From: Taenia hydatigena
Lineage: Eukaryota; Platyhelminthes; Cestoda; Cyclophyllidea; Taeniidae
Assembly (NCBI GenBank): GCA_036345935.2
Contig: JADWOT020001916.1
Span: forward strand, 62,001-126,000
DNA length: 64,000 bases
Direction of reading: 5' to 3'
Below the pieces are notes generated by a model. It searched no databases, had not been told where the DNA came from, and was given only the letters and a program-made list of their open reading frames with translations. Shown here piece after piece: positions 48,043-60,000 of the stretch. A program made the position numbers and the translations under genes. Positions within the stretch are counted from its first letter, which is position 1. Every line of letters starts with the position of its first letter.

Positions 48043-50159
48043 GCTAATTCTACTACATCATTGTTTTGCCTGTCCTTCTAGGCCAATGTCTTGAAAATGG
48101 CAAAATAACCATTTCTACAGACATCCAGTGGGGTCGCCTGATGGTAAATTAGCCCCACTGTGTAAAAAGCTGGAATGGCACCCATTTAAAATTTAATTGG
48201 AATTGACGCATCTAAAATGCTTAAAGGAATAAATACTGAAAATCCGAATGAATGTTTCTAGCCGTGAGGGGAGGTTTAACACCAGTAGCGGGTTGACATG
48301 TTACCTAATCCCAAAGCAATGCTGATTATATAAGTCGAGATAGAAATCGGGTCCTTAGGATTAACTGAAGGGCTATTGTCAGGCTTCGTGGAGTTCACAG
48401 TGGGGCCCAGATTCACTGCGAATGCTTGTTCATCTTTGCAACTCCTTAGCTAACTTGAGAAACTAAAAGTAAGGAAAAAAATCGAGATCGTGAAATATAA
48501 TGGCTGACAAATGACGGAAAAGCAAGTACAGAAGGCGAGGGCGATTCGTGAAATTAAAGCTGTTCAAATTGCTCCTACAAGATCTTCTTTGCACAGAACG
48601 TCCGTATTCTCCCCTGACTATTTCCAGTCAGTTAGTTTTAGCACTTTTTACATAGACAATCTTATGTGGAGTCTTACAAAAAAGCGGATCTAATGAATAT
48701 GGATATGCTGAACAAAGTGCTACCAAAAGTCTGAGGGAAAGCAATGCAAGTTGATAAATTAAGCCTTTTTAAAGTGCTTGTTAGAAGCGTTTGACGCGTT
48801 CTCATATCTTCCTTCAGTAAACAACTGACTCGGGTAATCGGCACTTCTTATGCATGAAGCATGTGAGATTACCTTAACATCAATTAACAGTGAAGTTAGT
48901 TTGACACACGTCAACCACGCTTATTCAACCTCACATACGTCAGTAAAGGCGGTTCCGTCAGTCATGGTTCATGTTCTTATTGCGCCAACTACAATCTCAA
49001 ATCGATCGCGGAGCCAGAAATCCGCTTCGGAAACACCGCAGCAGCTGGAAGCTCCACCACTTATATTCTTGCACTTCGTCTACGTTCCCTGTCAAAAATC
49101 AATTTTATTTGTAGAATATTTTAATTGCGATGGACCTGCTGACTTAATCGCTTACATATTTCTTCCACCACGTGCTGCCTGCTAAAGTAATTTTTCATGC
49201 AAGTGTCACCTACGCATCAACCATCGATTTCTGGCACTGGTCACGCATCCTCGGAGACGTTCATTCGATCTTGTGGGTACAGGTTTCTTGGCCAAAATGG
49301 AAGGGGTGTGTAAGCATTCACCCCTCTAAATGTGTCTGTCCTGTTCATGTCTATCGGCCAATCGCAGACGGACCCTATTGAGGTAAAGACTTGTACAATG
49401 CGACTAAGAGGTGACTGCGCAAGAAGTCAGACCTCAGTTTTTAGCCAGTCAACAAAGCCGAAGGGCAATAGTCTCCTGTTTTCTTCTCTGACGCTGTCCT
49501 ACGCATAGCTGACTGTGAAAGCATCTGGTACTAACAAGTACACTCGGCTCTATTTAGCGCTTGATAATCAGGCCATATGAAAAATTGTGCGACCACCAAA
49601 GAGACCGCACTAATACCGTACCAACTTAGCACTTAGTGGTAAAAGATGGCAGCATTCTAAAAAAAGAGTTTGGAGTTCTTGAGTAAAGAAGTGCCATTCG
49701 AATTAGCAGAGTGTATTTTGTAGGTTGGAATGTCACGGAGGACCAAATGTACCGAATCTCCATTGTGATGCACATCCATGTGCATGCTGAAAATTTCGAT
49801 AACAACTGAGTGTAAGACTTAAGACTTTGAAAAGATGTGGCTGCGAGACAAGCAATAGCACTTTTTGTGTTACAGCGTTACCAACTTCTACTTATTTGCA
49901 ATCTGTATAAAAGAAGTCGCTGGTGCTAAAAGGGACTCACACTCACCAACAACAATAGAAAGGTTGGTTGCATACTCATAGGTCAATTTCTTTTACTCCC
50001 ATAATCAGGCTGCTTCCTCGTCTAGCATGGAGAAACCAGACACCTCTTACTAATAATTCATCTGCAAGTTTAGTTTCATCTTGTGATAGACGAACCATAA
50101 AGTCTTACCTTGTCGCCATTTTGCCGTATTTGCTAATCGCATAAATTGCAGCGCAAACT
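48043..50159. other. No firm gene
   Basis: The longest frame (48850-49185, plus, 111 codons) has no recognisable motif and no supporting splice series. It is close to chance length for this window. Confidence 0.4.
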
Positions 50160-50260
50160 TGTATATAAGTAAATACGTGTGCAGACGTATACTTATAATG
50201 GCAACATTAATATGTATACATGCACGAAAGTATATATGTGCGTATATACATATATATACG
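50160..50260. repeat. TA/CA-rich low-complexity tract
   Basis: Alternating purine-pyrimidine sequence with repeated TATATAC, ATACATATA and GTATAC words. Confidence 0.7.
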
Positions 50261-53200
50261 AACCTGATTCAAGCCCGCACTGAATGCATCAAAATTTTAT
50301 GTCTGATGAGTAAGAGGCAGAGAAAGACGAAGCAAAACAAGTTTCGCTGTAGAATTTTGCATTTCATGGATTCGTAAAACATGATTTCCTCTTTATAAGA
50401 GCAAAACTCGACTTTCTTTGCCTTCTTATTAATCCGTTTATGGTAGTGCCTGATGCAATCAATCAAATGAAGGGGACGTCAGACGTCAGGATCATCGGTT
50501 ATGGTGATCAACAAGTACTAATATTAGCGAAGCCTGAAATACCCATAACCCCTCTCTATCCGTCTCTGTTCTGGTCTCACTTCATTTTACATTTGTCAAT
50601 TCCGCTCGACAGGCGGTACAATCAAGATAGTTAACTAAGGAACCGTTGTTAATGCTAAGTTCGCAGTGTGTAAATCGTCACTATGGGAGTTCTCGAGGCA
50701 GTTCTAGGTCAACATTTGAAACAATTGTTAAAAGAAAGCCTGATCGTCCGCCTGTTGGCCACCTCATTAGGAGATAATCATTGATTTATTTTGCATCTCT
50801 TTGCAATCTCCAATAAATGCTGATTGGTGCCTAAGAAACCTTGCCACCATAATTAATTAAAGGAATTCACGTGCAGAGCATTGATTGTTTGACTGCTGGC
50901 TTCCATTGCGATCACTTGATGAACCAAGTTGTCTGTGCTGGATGAGCCGGCTTTTAAGCCCGCCAGCGACCTCCGATTCCTTTCTACTTTTGGTTATGCA
51001 TATTCTTTTTAGCTCTTTTGTTTCCTTTCCTCCAATAAAAAGCCTCGTGGTGTTGACAGCGGTAAATAAATCCGGCTTTAGAGGATCTCCAATCCGATTC
51101 ATGTCCCTTATTACATGCTTTAGCGGTAAGGAATAAAGTGAATGTGTTACAGGTGGAAGGTTTGCTGGCATCCAGTAGAAGCCGCACAACACTCGAGTCA
51201 TCTAGAAAAGTTTTGTTTTGAAGAATTTCTTAACCTACATGCATAAAGACGTCAACAATGTGAGCATGCGTTAGACTCTGCCATTACGGAGCTGTGTTAG
51301 TTACTGCAATCTTATTCTAAGCTCTACATTTGGGCCGGTGTTCCAACATCTACCTGTAGACACACTAAGTGGACAGTAAAACCATCTACCTCAGAACAAC
51401 CTTGACCTTCTGCGGCCGTAGATAAAACTCATTTGCAATTCTTTGACAATATGTACCTACAGTCTGAAACACAAGTATTCTAGTATTCTAGTCTTCTATT
51501 ATACAACTAAAGCAATGTAAGAGTTTTCGTGAAGGGGCTTAACTCAATCCAATGTACTGCCATTTTGCACTTTTCACTCAGCTCTATGTTTGCAATTATT
51601 GCCGCCAATTGGGATTGCGAATGGGTGTGCCCCATTTATAGTGCGCTTCGGTTCTGACTCTTCTGCGCCGGTCGATCAATGGCGACAAAGTTAGTTCTTA
51701 GACCTATGGATCTACTGGGGAAATATTAAACACTATACGTGCATGTACACTAAATCAATGAACAAGTATGTGCAACTATTCGATTGATTGTTTGGACGAA
51801 ACATCGCAAATGCTGCTATTAAATTCTTTGTTCAGCAAAGATGAGTTGCCTTATTTCTTGATGCTCAACTTGTAAAATTCAGGTGCAATGATATGGAATA
51901 TAACTGTGTTAAATTTGCGGTAATTTGCTGCACACCATTATACTAGGCGCCTAAATCGTAGAAGCAGCATCGAATTATCGCGACAGTCTAATGCATCCTT
52001 TTGCACTACGTGTTATATTTTGATTGACTGAATAAGGGTTGTAATTGAATGCACGATTTGCTTGACAACACACTTCAATTCGGTTTTTCAGGAGTTTGAA
52101 GTACCTGCTGCACTTCGTCAAGGACAATACGGCAATAAACGTGAGCATGGTAAGGAGCGCAAATGATCAACGAAGCCTGATTCCAGTCTAAACTTTGCAA
52201 CAGATTTTGGCACATGCACATTTTGGTGAAAAAACAGCCTATGTTGCCCGATTGCTGCAATAACATTGCTTTAAATGGTACCGCGCTGCTTGGCAAGATC
52301 CATTCGGGGGCAGACTGCCCACATTGACCCACCACGACAGATTGGAGGTGTCCTCCATTGAACAGTCAACATTCTGTTGTGATGCAAGTCTAATGAACCA
52401 CTGTGACACTGTAGTAATCCACTGAAATTCCTAATTAAATAGCTTAGTAGAGTGCTGACACGTCACGACGGCAGCATTGCATGATGTTCTCAACGCAGGG
52501 ATCATTCACTCGGGCGGATTCGTGGTCAAGCGAATCCAAAATGGCCAATTTTGCAGAAAGTTGCGTTTCTATAGCCAATATTTTGATTACAAAACCGGTA
52601 ATGATGGCCCGACAAATGTTGGCTGAGATGAAATTTTGCTCTTCCTGGAACGGAAGCAAGAAAATCCGCACCTTAGACGTGAGCTCGTTTTCTGGTCAAT
52701 TTAAAACTCGATGAGCCTCATCTACAGTTTTAATACGATGATCGCATCGCTCACTGTGAACTCAATTAAAAATAAGTAAACGAAACGCTACCTCTGCTAC
52801 TGCTGGACTAACATCGCCAGTAGTCTCAGTGGCACCTTTTACGACTATTCCTATTTTGCCATATTCCGCATGTCTTTTGTGCTAATCAAGCACTTTTAAA
52901 ATCACAATACTTCGCGTAATCAAAATGGTAGGAAAGACGTGTTAGTTGTGCAACAGTGGCATTTATCACAGCAGGTGTGATGCCGTCACCGTTGAAATGA
53001 TTTTGCTGTAGCAAGGCGTGAGTGTGGTGCAATAATGTTAATTCCACCAGTTCACATTACACTGTTTACTGTTGAGAATGGCATTTCGATGCATTACTTG
53101 CAGTAGAATCACGCAGGAGACGAATCATCCCTCTAATATTAACTTTGGCTGCTGCTTAACGCAGCACATCACAGCAAAACACGATTCAACACAATAGGAC

Positions 53201-56151
53201 AGCAGTCATTACCAAAGATCTACAGTTCCTATCTCTTTAAAGATGAGCCTTTACTACTGATCTGACAAATTTGTTGAGAAAATTCATGTCTCTATTGCCA
53301 CAATAAATATATTATGCGACGTATCAAAGCTACACAAGCTAAGTGGCATCATCACGCGACCTCTTGGATATTCACTTTGCGTTGTGTACACGGAATCACC
53401 GACACTCGACATTGTCGAAAAAATACGACAGATTTGTCTCAATTTCGCAGCACGGTTTGGTCAGTAATGATTGAAATGTTGACATTCACTAGATTACCGG
53501 GAATGGGAGTTTTCCGCTAAGAGTTTATGTTCACCCTTAGCCAGCATGGGGTCGCAGAGCACGTCACAGGTAAACCTGGACCAGTTAACTAAGTAGTGGG
53601 CGTTTGAGTTATAAAAGTATTCTTTACACCTCATGCGCCAACAGCTGTTTCGCGCTCCAATGTAGAAGGTGTGCTTAGGATGAAAAGCATTTGATGAAAA
53701 CAGGATCCCCTTAGCGAATCAATCTCTACCTAAAGACACTGTAGGAGGAGATAAACTGCAAAGCTGCCTAATGCAAATGACGCAAAAGTTTAATATCCTT
53801 TTAGAACTGCTTGGTTTCTGCAACGCGCTAGATTAAATCAGGAAAAAAAGAAACTATATTGTGATCCGGAAACGCACATGCATATATGAAGACCGCGCCC
53901 ATCAGTATCGACAAAATTCCATCAGCGAACATTGATTGCCAAAACACTTTTCAGCGGCAGCACAGTCTTAACAAAGTACCTGTCCTTTGCAGGCTTGGAA
54001 GAAAAACTGCTAATGTGCTGCTTCTTTCGTTCAGTTGTACCCATTTCGAGCGGTAAAATGCGATGTTTGCATCCACCCGTCACCTGAGTCACCAAATACT
54101 CCATTTGAAGAACATCCTCGAATCTGCAGGAACAAATTCGAACTTAAAGGAACAATTTCAATCAAGGCAGTGGATTTATACGCTGCGAGACGATGGAGTA
54201 GGTTGCACGTCGACGCCTCAGTTGCAGAAGAATCTTTACGACCTTAGCTTAGGCTTGTTCCCATCGCCTCTACCGAAGTTACAGGAGACGACTTTTAGTT
54301 CCCCAGTGGAGGAGAAAATACTCAACTACCCCTTCGGAGGGCACTGCAGCTATATCCGCGTTCAATGAACACGAATAATTTGACCGATATGGTTAATTTA
54401 ACAATTTGGAAAATGTAGCTGTCACATTTCATTTGTGAACAGACCTCAGGAAAAGGAAACACGACGAATTCATTGAGGTACAGCACAGATCACACCAACG
54501 TCTAGGTTAGAGTAGAGAGTAAGAGGGAACTTAACTTTAAATTCTGCACTTTTCCAGCAATCCCTTGGAGCACATTAGATGCAGGGTTCGGACCATTAAT
54601 TGGCTTCACTGGAAGCCTAAAATGGAGCAGTTTCTTTCCTTCTTTAACTAACAGAGCTTATCTAACCAAAAAATGCCGCAACCAAAACACGCAACGTGCC
54701 GTCTATATCGACAAACAATGCACGAAACACGACCGATGACCGTGAAACTGCCAAACTTGAAGAACCACTGTTGAGCAAATATCTTTTAATCTTAAGGATT
54801 CTTACAAATATACAAAACACACCATCAAGCTACGAAAAATTGCAGCCTTTTATAGAAAACATTATACGTCATACAAACTTGGCTGCACTCATTCTAAAAA
54901 TGTGCGTCAAAAAGTTACGTTCCACGTGTGAGAATTGAAGCGCTATCCTAAAGCAGACTGGTTATTTTGTTGTAAAATTAACTTAGATGACAGGGCACCA
55001 ACACAGTCCTTATGAGTAGTGAAACGGTGGCCTCTGTCAACATAATTATTGCGTTTCCCGCTTGTCTCCTTCTCTTCTGCCTCAAAATTTTTTGAACATA
55101 TGGGCCAGAGCTAAGGGACTTTATTGCGAACTTGGGTTGCTCGAGTTACTATCTTCCCTTTCCCCTCGGAGGAATTATGACAAAAACATCATCACTAGGT
55201 GTGCAATGGCTACCTCTTCGTCTCTCAAAGTTCCATTTTAACAAAAGAGCATTGCGCAAACCCTTCGTCTTACTAGTCCCGTCTTTGGTGCTGTCCCTAT
55301 TGAATGCCTTTCTTCCAGTCATTCAAGTTCAAACTTCATTCCCGCATCTGATCAGTGGTGCACCACCTTTGCAGAGTCACAGATGCAAAATTAAGCGATT
55401 GATGGCTATGAACCTAGCAGTGTGATGTGAATAAAACATTTGGTAGGTGTTAGAACGTTTCCATGTGGCATGAACTGTTAATGTTACAAATGGCAGAAGC
55501 AAGTACGACATATTAGTAACCACACCCCAGCAATAAGTCAGCCCACTCAACGCTCACACGTGTGGACGGCATGAAAAACCAGTGCATCGTATGAAGGCTC
55601 TTAATAATATAGCCCCGCATCGGCTTCACCTAACATCATGCGGCTGTTGGTGTTAATGTTAAAAGCCTCAGGATCTGACTAATACCTTAGATTAAAACAA
55701 AAAATCAAAAAGAAAAAGCCTATGATAAGATCTCACTCAACTGTCCCATGGGGAAGTGCTTACCAAGGTACCATTCCCCTCTCCCTTTCCTCTCGCCTGC
55801 CCGCCTACCTGACGCCCACGCACACGCCGCACCCAGTTTTCCACTATGTTGGGGCCCTCTTCCAGACACAGAGTCGCGCCGCTGCCTGCCTGCCAATGCC
55901 CTGCGTGAAGGAAAAAGTCCAAACTAATGCTGTCACATGCAGCATAAAATCGTACAAGGTTGCGGGCTATCAAAAATATGTAGATGCATCGACATGAGTG
56001 TCTGTTTCGAAATGCCAATGAATGCTTCTAGTAAAGAAGTAAATGTGAAAGAATTCGGTTGCCAACTGTATGAACGGAACACATGTCGATACATATCTAT
56101 CGAAAAACAGTGATCAAAAGACAGATGAAAAGCCGATTTTAAGGAATGCAA
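50261..56151. other. No firm gene; a few anonymous minus-strand frames
   Basis: Minus-strand frames at 50857-51201 (114 codons), 52075-52335 and 52444-52671 look protein-like. The last starts after a CAG acceptor-like site. None has a known motif and opposite-strand frames compete with them. The interval 55750-55900 is unusually GC-rich and pyrimidine-rich. Confidence 0.35.
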
Positions 56152-56340
56152 TGTAGCACTTTGTTTATTTATGCTACCGGTTTTCGGTCATGGTCACAGA
56201 GGTAGTCATCTTGCCCTAGCTGCGTAGGCTGGCCGCTGGGCCATGCCAGCGGCTTATTTTACTCTGCCCGTTGAAAATATATACATTCTACCGCAGTATT
56301 CTGCCTTCTTTTGCCTCCAAGGGAGCCTCGGGACGCTACA
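56152..56340 (+). repeat. TRIM 5' LTR
   Basis: 189 bp, TGTAG to CTACA. It contains an AATATATACAT block that could act as a TATA-like element. Confidence 0.93.
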
Positions 56341-56341
56341 T

Positions 56342-56359
56342 TGGTGGCAGCAGAAAGCG
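56342..56359 (+). promoter_or_regulatory. TRIM primer-binding site
   Basis: TGGTGGCAGCAG begins two bases after the 5' LTR. It starts with the TGG expected for pairing with a tRNA 3' CCA end. The tRNA is not assigned. Confidence 0.7.
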
Positions 56360-56839
56360 AACCCGACTCTATAGGATTTTTATTCCGATCTCTACCACCT
56401 GCAGCATGTAGCTGTGCGAAGGAAGTGTATGTGCTACGGATGAGCCAAGAACATCATCTGCCTCCGGCATCTACCCCATCTCCGTGTTCTACAAGAAAGC
56501 TATTAACAACTAAAGCGACACTAGACATGGAACACCTGGAAAGTTTTGTTTCGAAGATTACCCCTGATATACTTGCTCAAGGAGATCGGCGTTCTAACGC
56601 CCCCTACGGACATACTGATGGTCGGCAAAACCACTCATTCTGAACTTTGTTCCCAAGCCAAATGAAACTCGAATTCCAATGCACTGCCAAGAGGGATCAC
56701 TGACTTTGATGTCTAGCATCGCCTCAATCGCGTCGAATGTCGGCGACTGGCATAGTTGGCTCGCGAGTGTTTCTTTCAGCACTATGTTGTGATGGCTGAC
56801 GCGGGAGGTGCACCAAGGGGTGCGTCGGAGACGACGCTC

Positions 56840-56854
56840 AAAAGAGGAGAGGAG
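56840..56854 (+). promoter_or_regulatory. TRIM polypurine tract
   Basis: AAAAGAGGAGAGGAG, a pure purine run ending three bases before the 3' LTR, as required for plus-strand priming in LTR elements. Confidence 0.85.
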
Positions 56855-56857
56855 CAA

Positions 56858-57044
56858 TGTAGTACTCTGTTTATTTGTACTACCGGTTTTTGGTCAGGGT
56901 CACAGGGGTGGCCATCTTACCCTAGCTGCGTAGGCTGGCCTCCAGGCTATGCCAGCGGCTTATTTCCCTCTATCCGCTGATTACATATATTCCACTCTAG
57001 TATTCTGCCCTCCTTTGCCTTCGAGGGAGCCTCGGAACGCTACA
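56858..57044 (+). repeat. TRIM 3' LTR
   Basis: 187 bp, TGTAG to CTACA, followed by the target-site duplication TGCAA. Confidence 0.93.
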
Positions 57045-57049
57045 TGCAA

Positions 57050-60000
57050 CATGAATGTTGTTTGAAGAATCGAACAAAATGATATCTCAGCATTGAAAGG
57101 TAAAATTATTCGACAAAATACTTATGGCGTTCCAATCATTTTGCACATTGGATTCGCGACGAATACCACTGTTCCATTTAGAGAATAGTCCGGTCCGTCA
57201 CACATAGATTCACGCAGCAAATTGACATCAAGCTCATGGAGGACCAATCCACTTTTGGTGACATTTTGGTTCGCCAGGCAATGCGAGTCTTCGCGTGTTG
57301 CGTATCCTGCATTCCGGCTGTTGGCAAAGATGGCTTACCTCAATGAGGGTTCGCCTTTGTTAAGGTTTTACAAGCCACACGATGGTAAATCGTGGCTGAA
57401 TGGCTTCCATTTTAAACTTGCAGAACGAAATTTCACACGAATATTGCATATTTTAACTATGGTCCTCCATATTTTTATTCTTAGCCTTCTACTGTTTCAC
57501 CATTAGTGTCGCTTTAACGCCCGTCTAACGCAACCGCACTACAAAAATATTCGTTTGCCTTAAAACGACGGAATCTTCTTTTCAGGACAGTTCCTATGTT
57601 ACAATAAAATTTCATGCACAAATCCACTCAAAATCAGACAGATATATGGCAGTAAGTGAGGTTCAGCATCAGACACCTCGTTCTCCCGTGAGGGTTGTCG
57701 CCACGGTCCAGACCAAGTATGAAAAAAAACATTGGCGATGGCGGGTGGCTATGCGCATGCCGCGAATTCATGATTGACTGACTCCTCCTGAACCACGTGA
57801 GGCTTAGTCTAGGACATCGCGTCGAGTGGTGGCCAGAAGGCATATGTCGTGCCAACCCTCCCATTCTTGGTAAAGGAATGAACCACGAAATGCAATGAAA
57901 GAAGAAGCCGAAAGAACATCCCAGTTTGTTCCGATGCGAAAATACAGGGATCTCTGTGCATTGATGATTATTTCTATTGAACTACCCTACTATTTGTCAG
58001 CTCACTCTAGTATTAGTAATAGACTTTCGAACCATCACTTCTTTGGTCAGTTTAGAACCGATAAACTGCCACTTCACCTGACCGTAGTGCTTATCTATGA
58101 TGACATCGCTTACGGCTGGTTAAAACGGTGTGAGATTGTGGCATTCATTTTTGTCACCGTCTAGGTATGCCTTGTTTGAGTTCGCACATCGATTGCTTCT
58201 TCGAATCTAACCACGTAGGACATACATTCAATTCAATGTATCACCTGCTAAGAGGGATGTGTGAACATAGAGTTGACATTGTGCGCTCCTTTGCATGCAA
58301 ATCGCATTAAGTTGTTCCCTTAAGCCTATACCATGTCATTTTGGTGCAAATCTGAGCAGTCGCTTGCAATCATTGAACGTGTACACGTGACGTCTTTTAA
58401 ACTTTTGCCTCTTTTGCGTCAGCAACTCAATTAGACAAATGGGAGTTGAGTAAAATCTACAAATATTATGCATGACGACAAGACATAGATCATAAGTTAT
58501 TTGTTTTCCATCCCTGCCTAGAGCAGAGGGATCTACCACTGGTATTTCTCCTCCCTTGTCTCACGCTGCGATAGCTAACACCATCAAAGTTATTGCAGAT
58601 TCCTACTTTTGCATGTGGACTATTTGCAGGATTTATGTCCTAAAGGTGAGTATTTAGCAGGTGGATTCGTAGAGCCACCTTGTTAAGGTTCCAAAAGATG
58701 GTGTAACATTTGCATCCAAATGCATTGGCATCACTACCCTGACAACAGTTGGACGTTTATACACTTCACACCACAGAACCACCAGGAGACGACGACCCAT
58801 GAGTTCTCATAGCCAGCCTCATTAAAAGGAATCCGCTGCCTCAAGTAGAGCATTTTGTAGGGATATTTATCCTACGCTTACATCATTTCTGCACTAAGTG
58901 TGTGGAATCTCATTCAATACAAATGCCTTAAAATGGTTCAACCAGGACCAATATTATTTACACCCGCTTTTACTTAATTTCCTACCTGTCACAATCAATT
59001 CGGTTTACTTTTACCACTCGTTAGGTAGCATTTTAAGGTAATTTTTAGCACAAATGCAGTTGCGTGGCATTCGCTGTGCGTTGTGATTATCGCGTCTAGA
59101 TGGGGCGGCAGTCGCTTATGTTACCCATCGAGCTGTATAATTCGTGAAGTTGGCTAAAGTCTGAATCTGTGAGGAGCATTACATTTGCTTCACATCTTTA
59201 AAAGCCTCGTCCAATGTAATCTTCCATTAGAAATACTTTTTACCTGATTTTCGGCTGATTTATGCAGTGATATCACAATTGTGACTACACCTTCTTTGTG
59301 TGCCCCTCAATTTTATACCAAACCATTCAGACTGAAAAAGTAATATGCTCAGTTCTATATTCTACAGTAATTGCCAACTAACTCGGCATGACTGCATATT
59401 TCATGAATCCAACCTGGGCACCGGCTCCTACTATGGTGCTAGCACGTGTCTCCTTATTCCAGGTTAGCAAAAATTAACGAAAAAATATAGAGGTTTATAG
59501 TGGTTATCGCTGGTGGTAAGGGTGATGCAGGAACAAACTAAGCTTATGCGCCTTGAACAGATGAAGTGGAAGTTAAATGCGCTGTGCTTGGGTGTTCAGA
59601 CCGGAGCAAGATTCACGAACAGAGATTCCAGCTGCTACTCTGAGATGAAGCACATGATGACGACACCTTATGCATTTGAAATAAAGCAGTCTTGTTACTT
59701 CAGCTTGCTTGCTAAAATTCCTATTAGAAGAACCAAAGAAACCTGCTACAGTGACATGTGACGCAATACTTGCTAGTCTAATGGAAGCTCATTAGACTCG
59801 CTGTACTGTGTAGCCGTAAACTAAATAATAAATGAAATGGAGTGACAAGAATATAGCTAAAGGATTAGCACTTCGACTCACTCTATCCAGACTATTCGTG
59901 CCAAATGTCGGCAAAGCAGAAGAGTCTAGAGGCGACACTATAAAATGCCATCGCAACGTAAGCGCCACAACACAAGGAATGCCCTATAGAAATGACATGA

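Larger units (their letters stand above)
56152..57044 (+). mobile_element. Complete terminal-repeat retrotransposon in miniature (TRIM)
   Basis: An 893-bp element with two direct LTRs (56152-56340, 189 bp; 56858-57044, 187 bp), each starting TGTAG and ending CTACA. It is flanked by a perfect 5-bp target-site duplication TGCAA (56147-56151 and 57045-57049). A primer-binding-site-like TGGTGGCAGCAG follows the left LTR and a purine tract precedes the right one. The 517-bp interior carries no gag or pol, so movement would depend on enzymes of other elements. Size and structure match the TRIMs reported from taeniid tapeworms. The two LTRs differ at roughly 15% of sites by eye, so this insertion is old. 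A 110-codon frame (56311-56643) crosses from the left LTR into the interior but resembles nothing known. Confidence 0.95.

Noticed and set aside
52444..52714. Protein-like frames on both strands at 52.4-52.7 kb
   Set aside because: The plus and minus frames compete, neither has a motif, and no consistent neighbouring exon was found.
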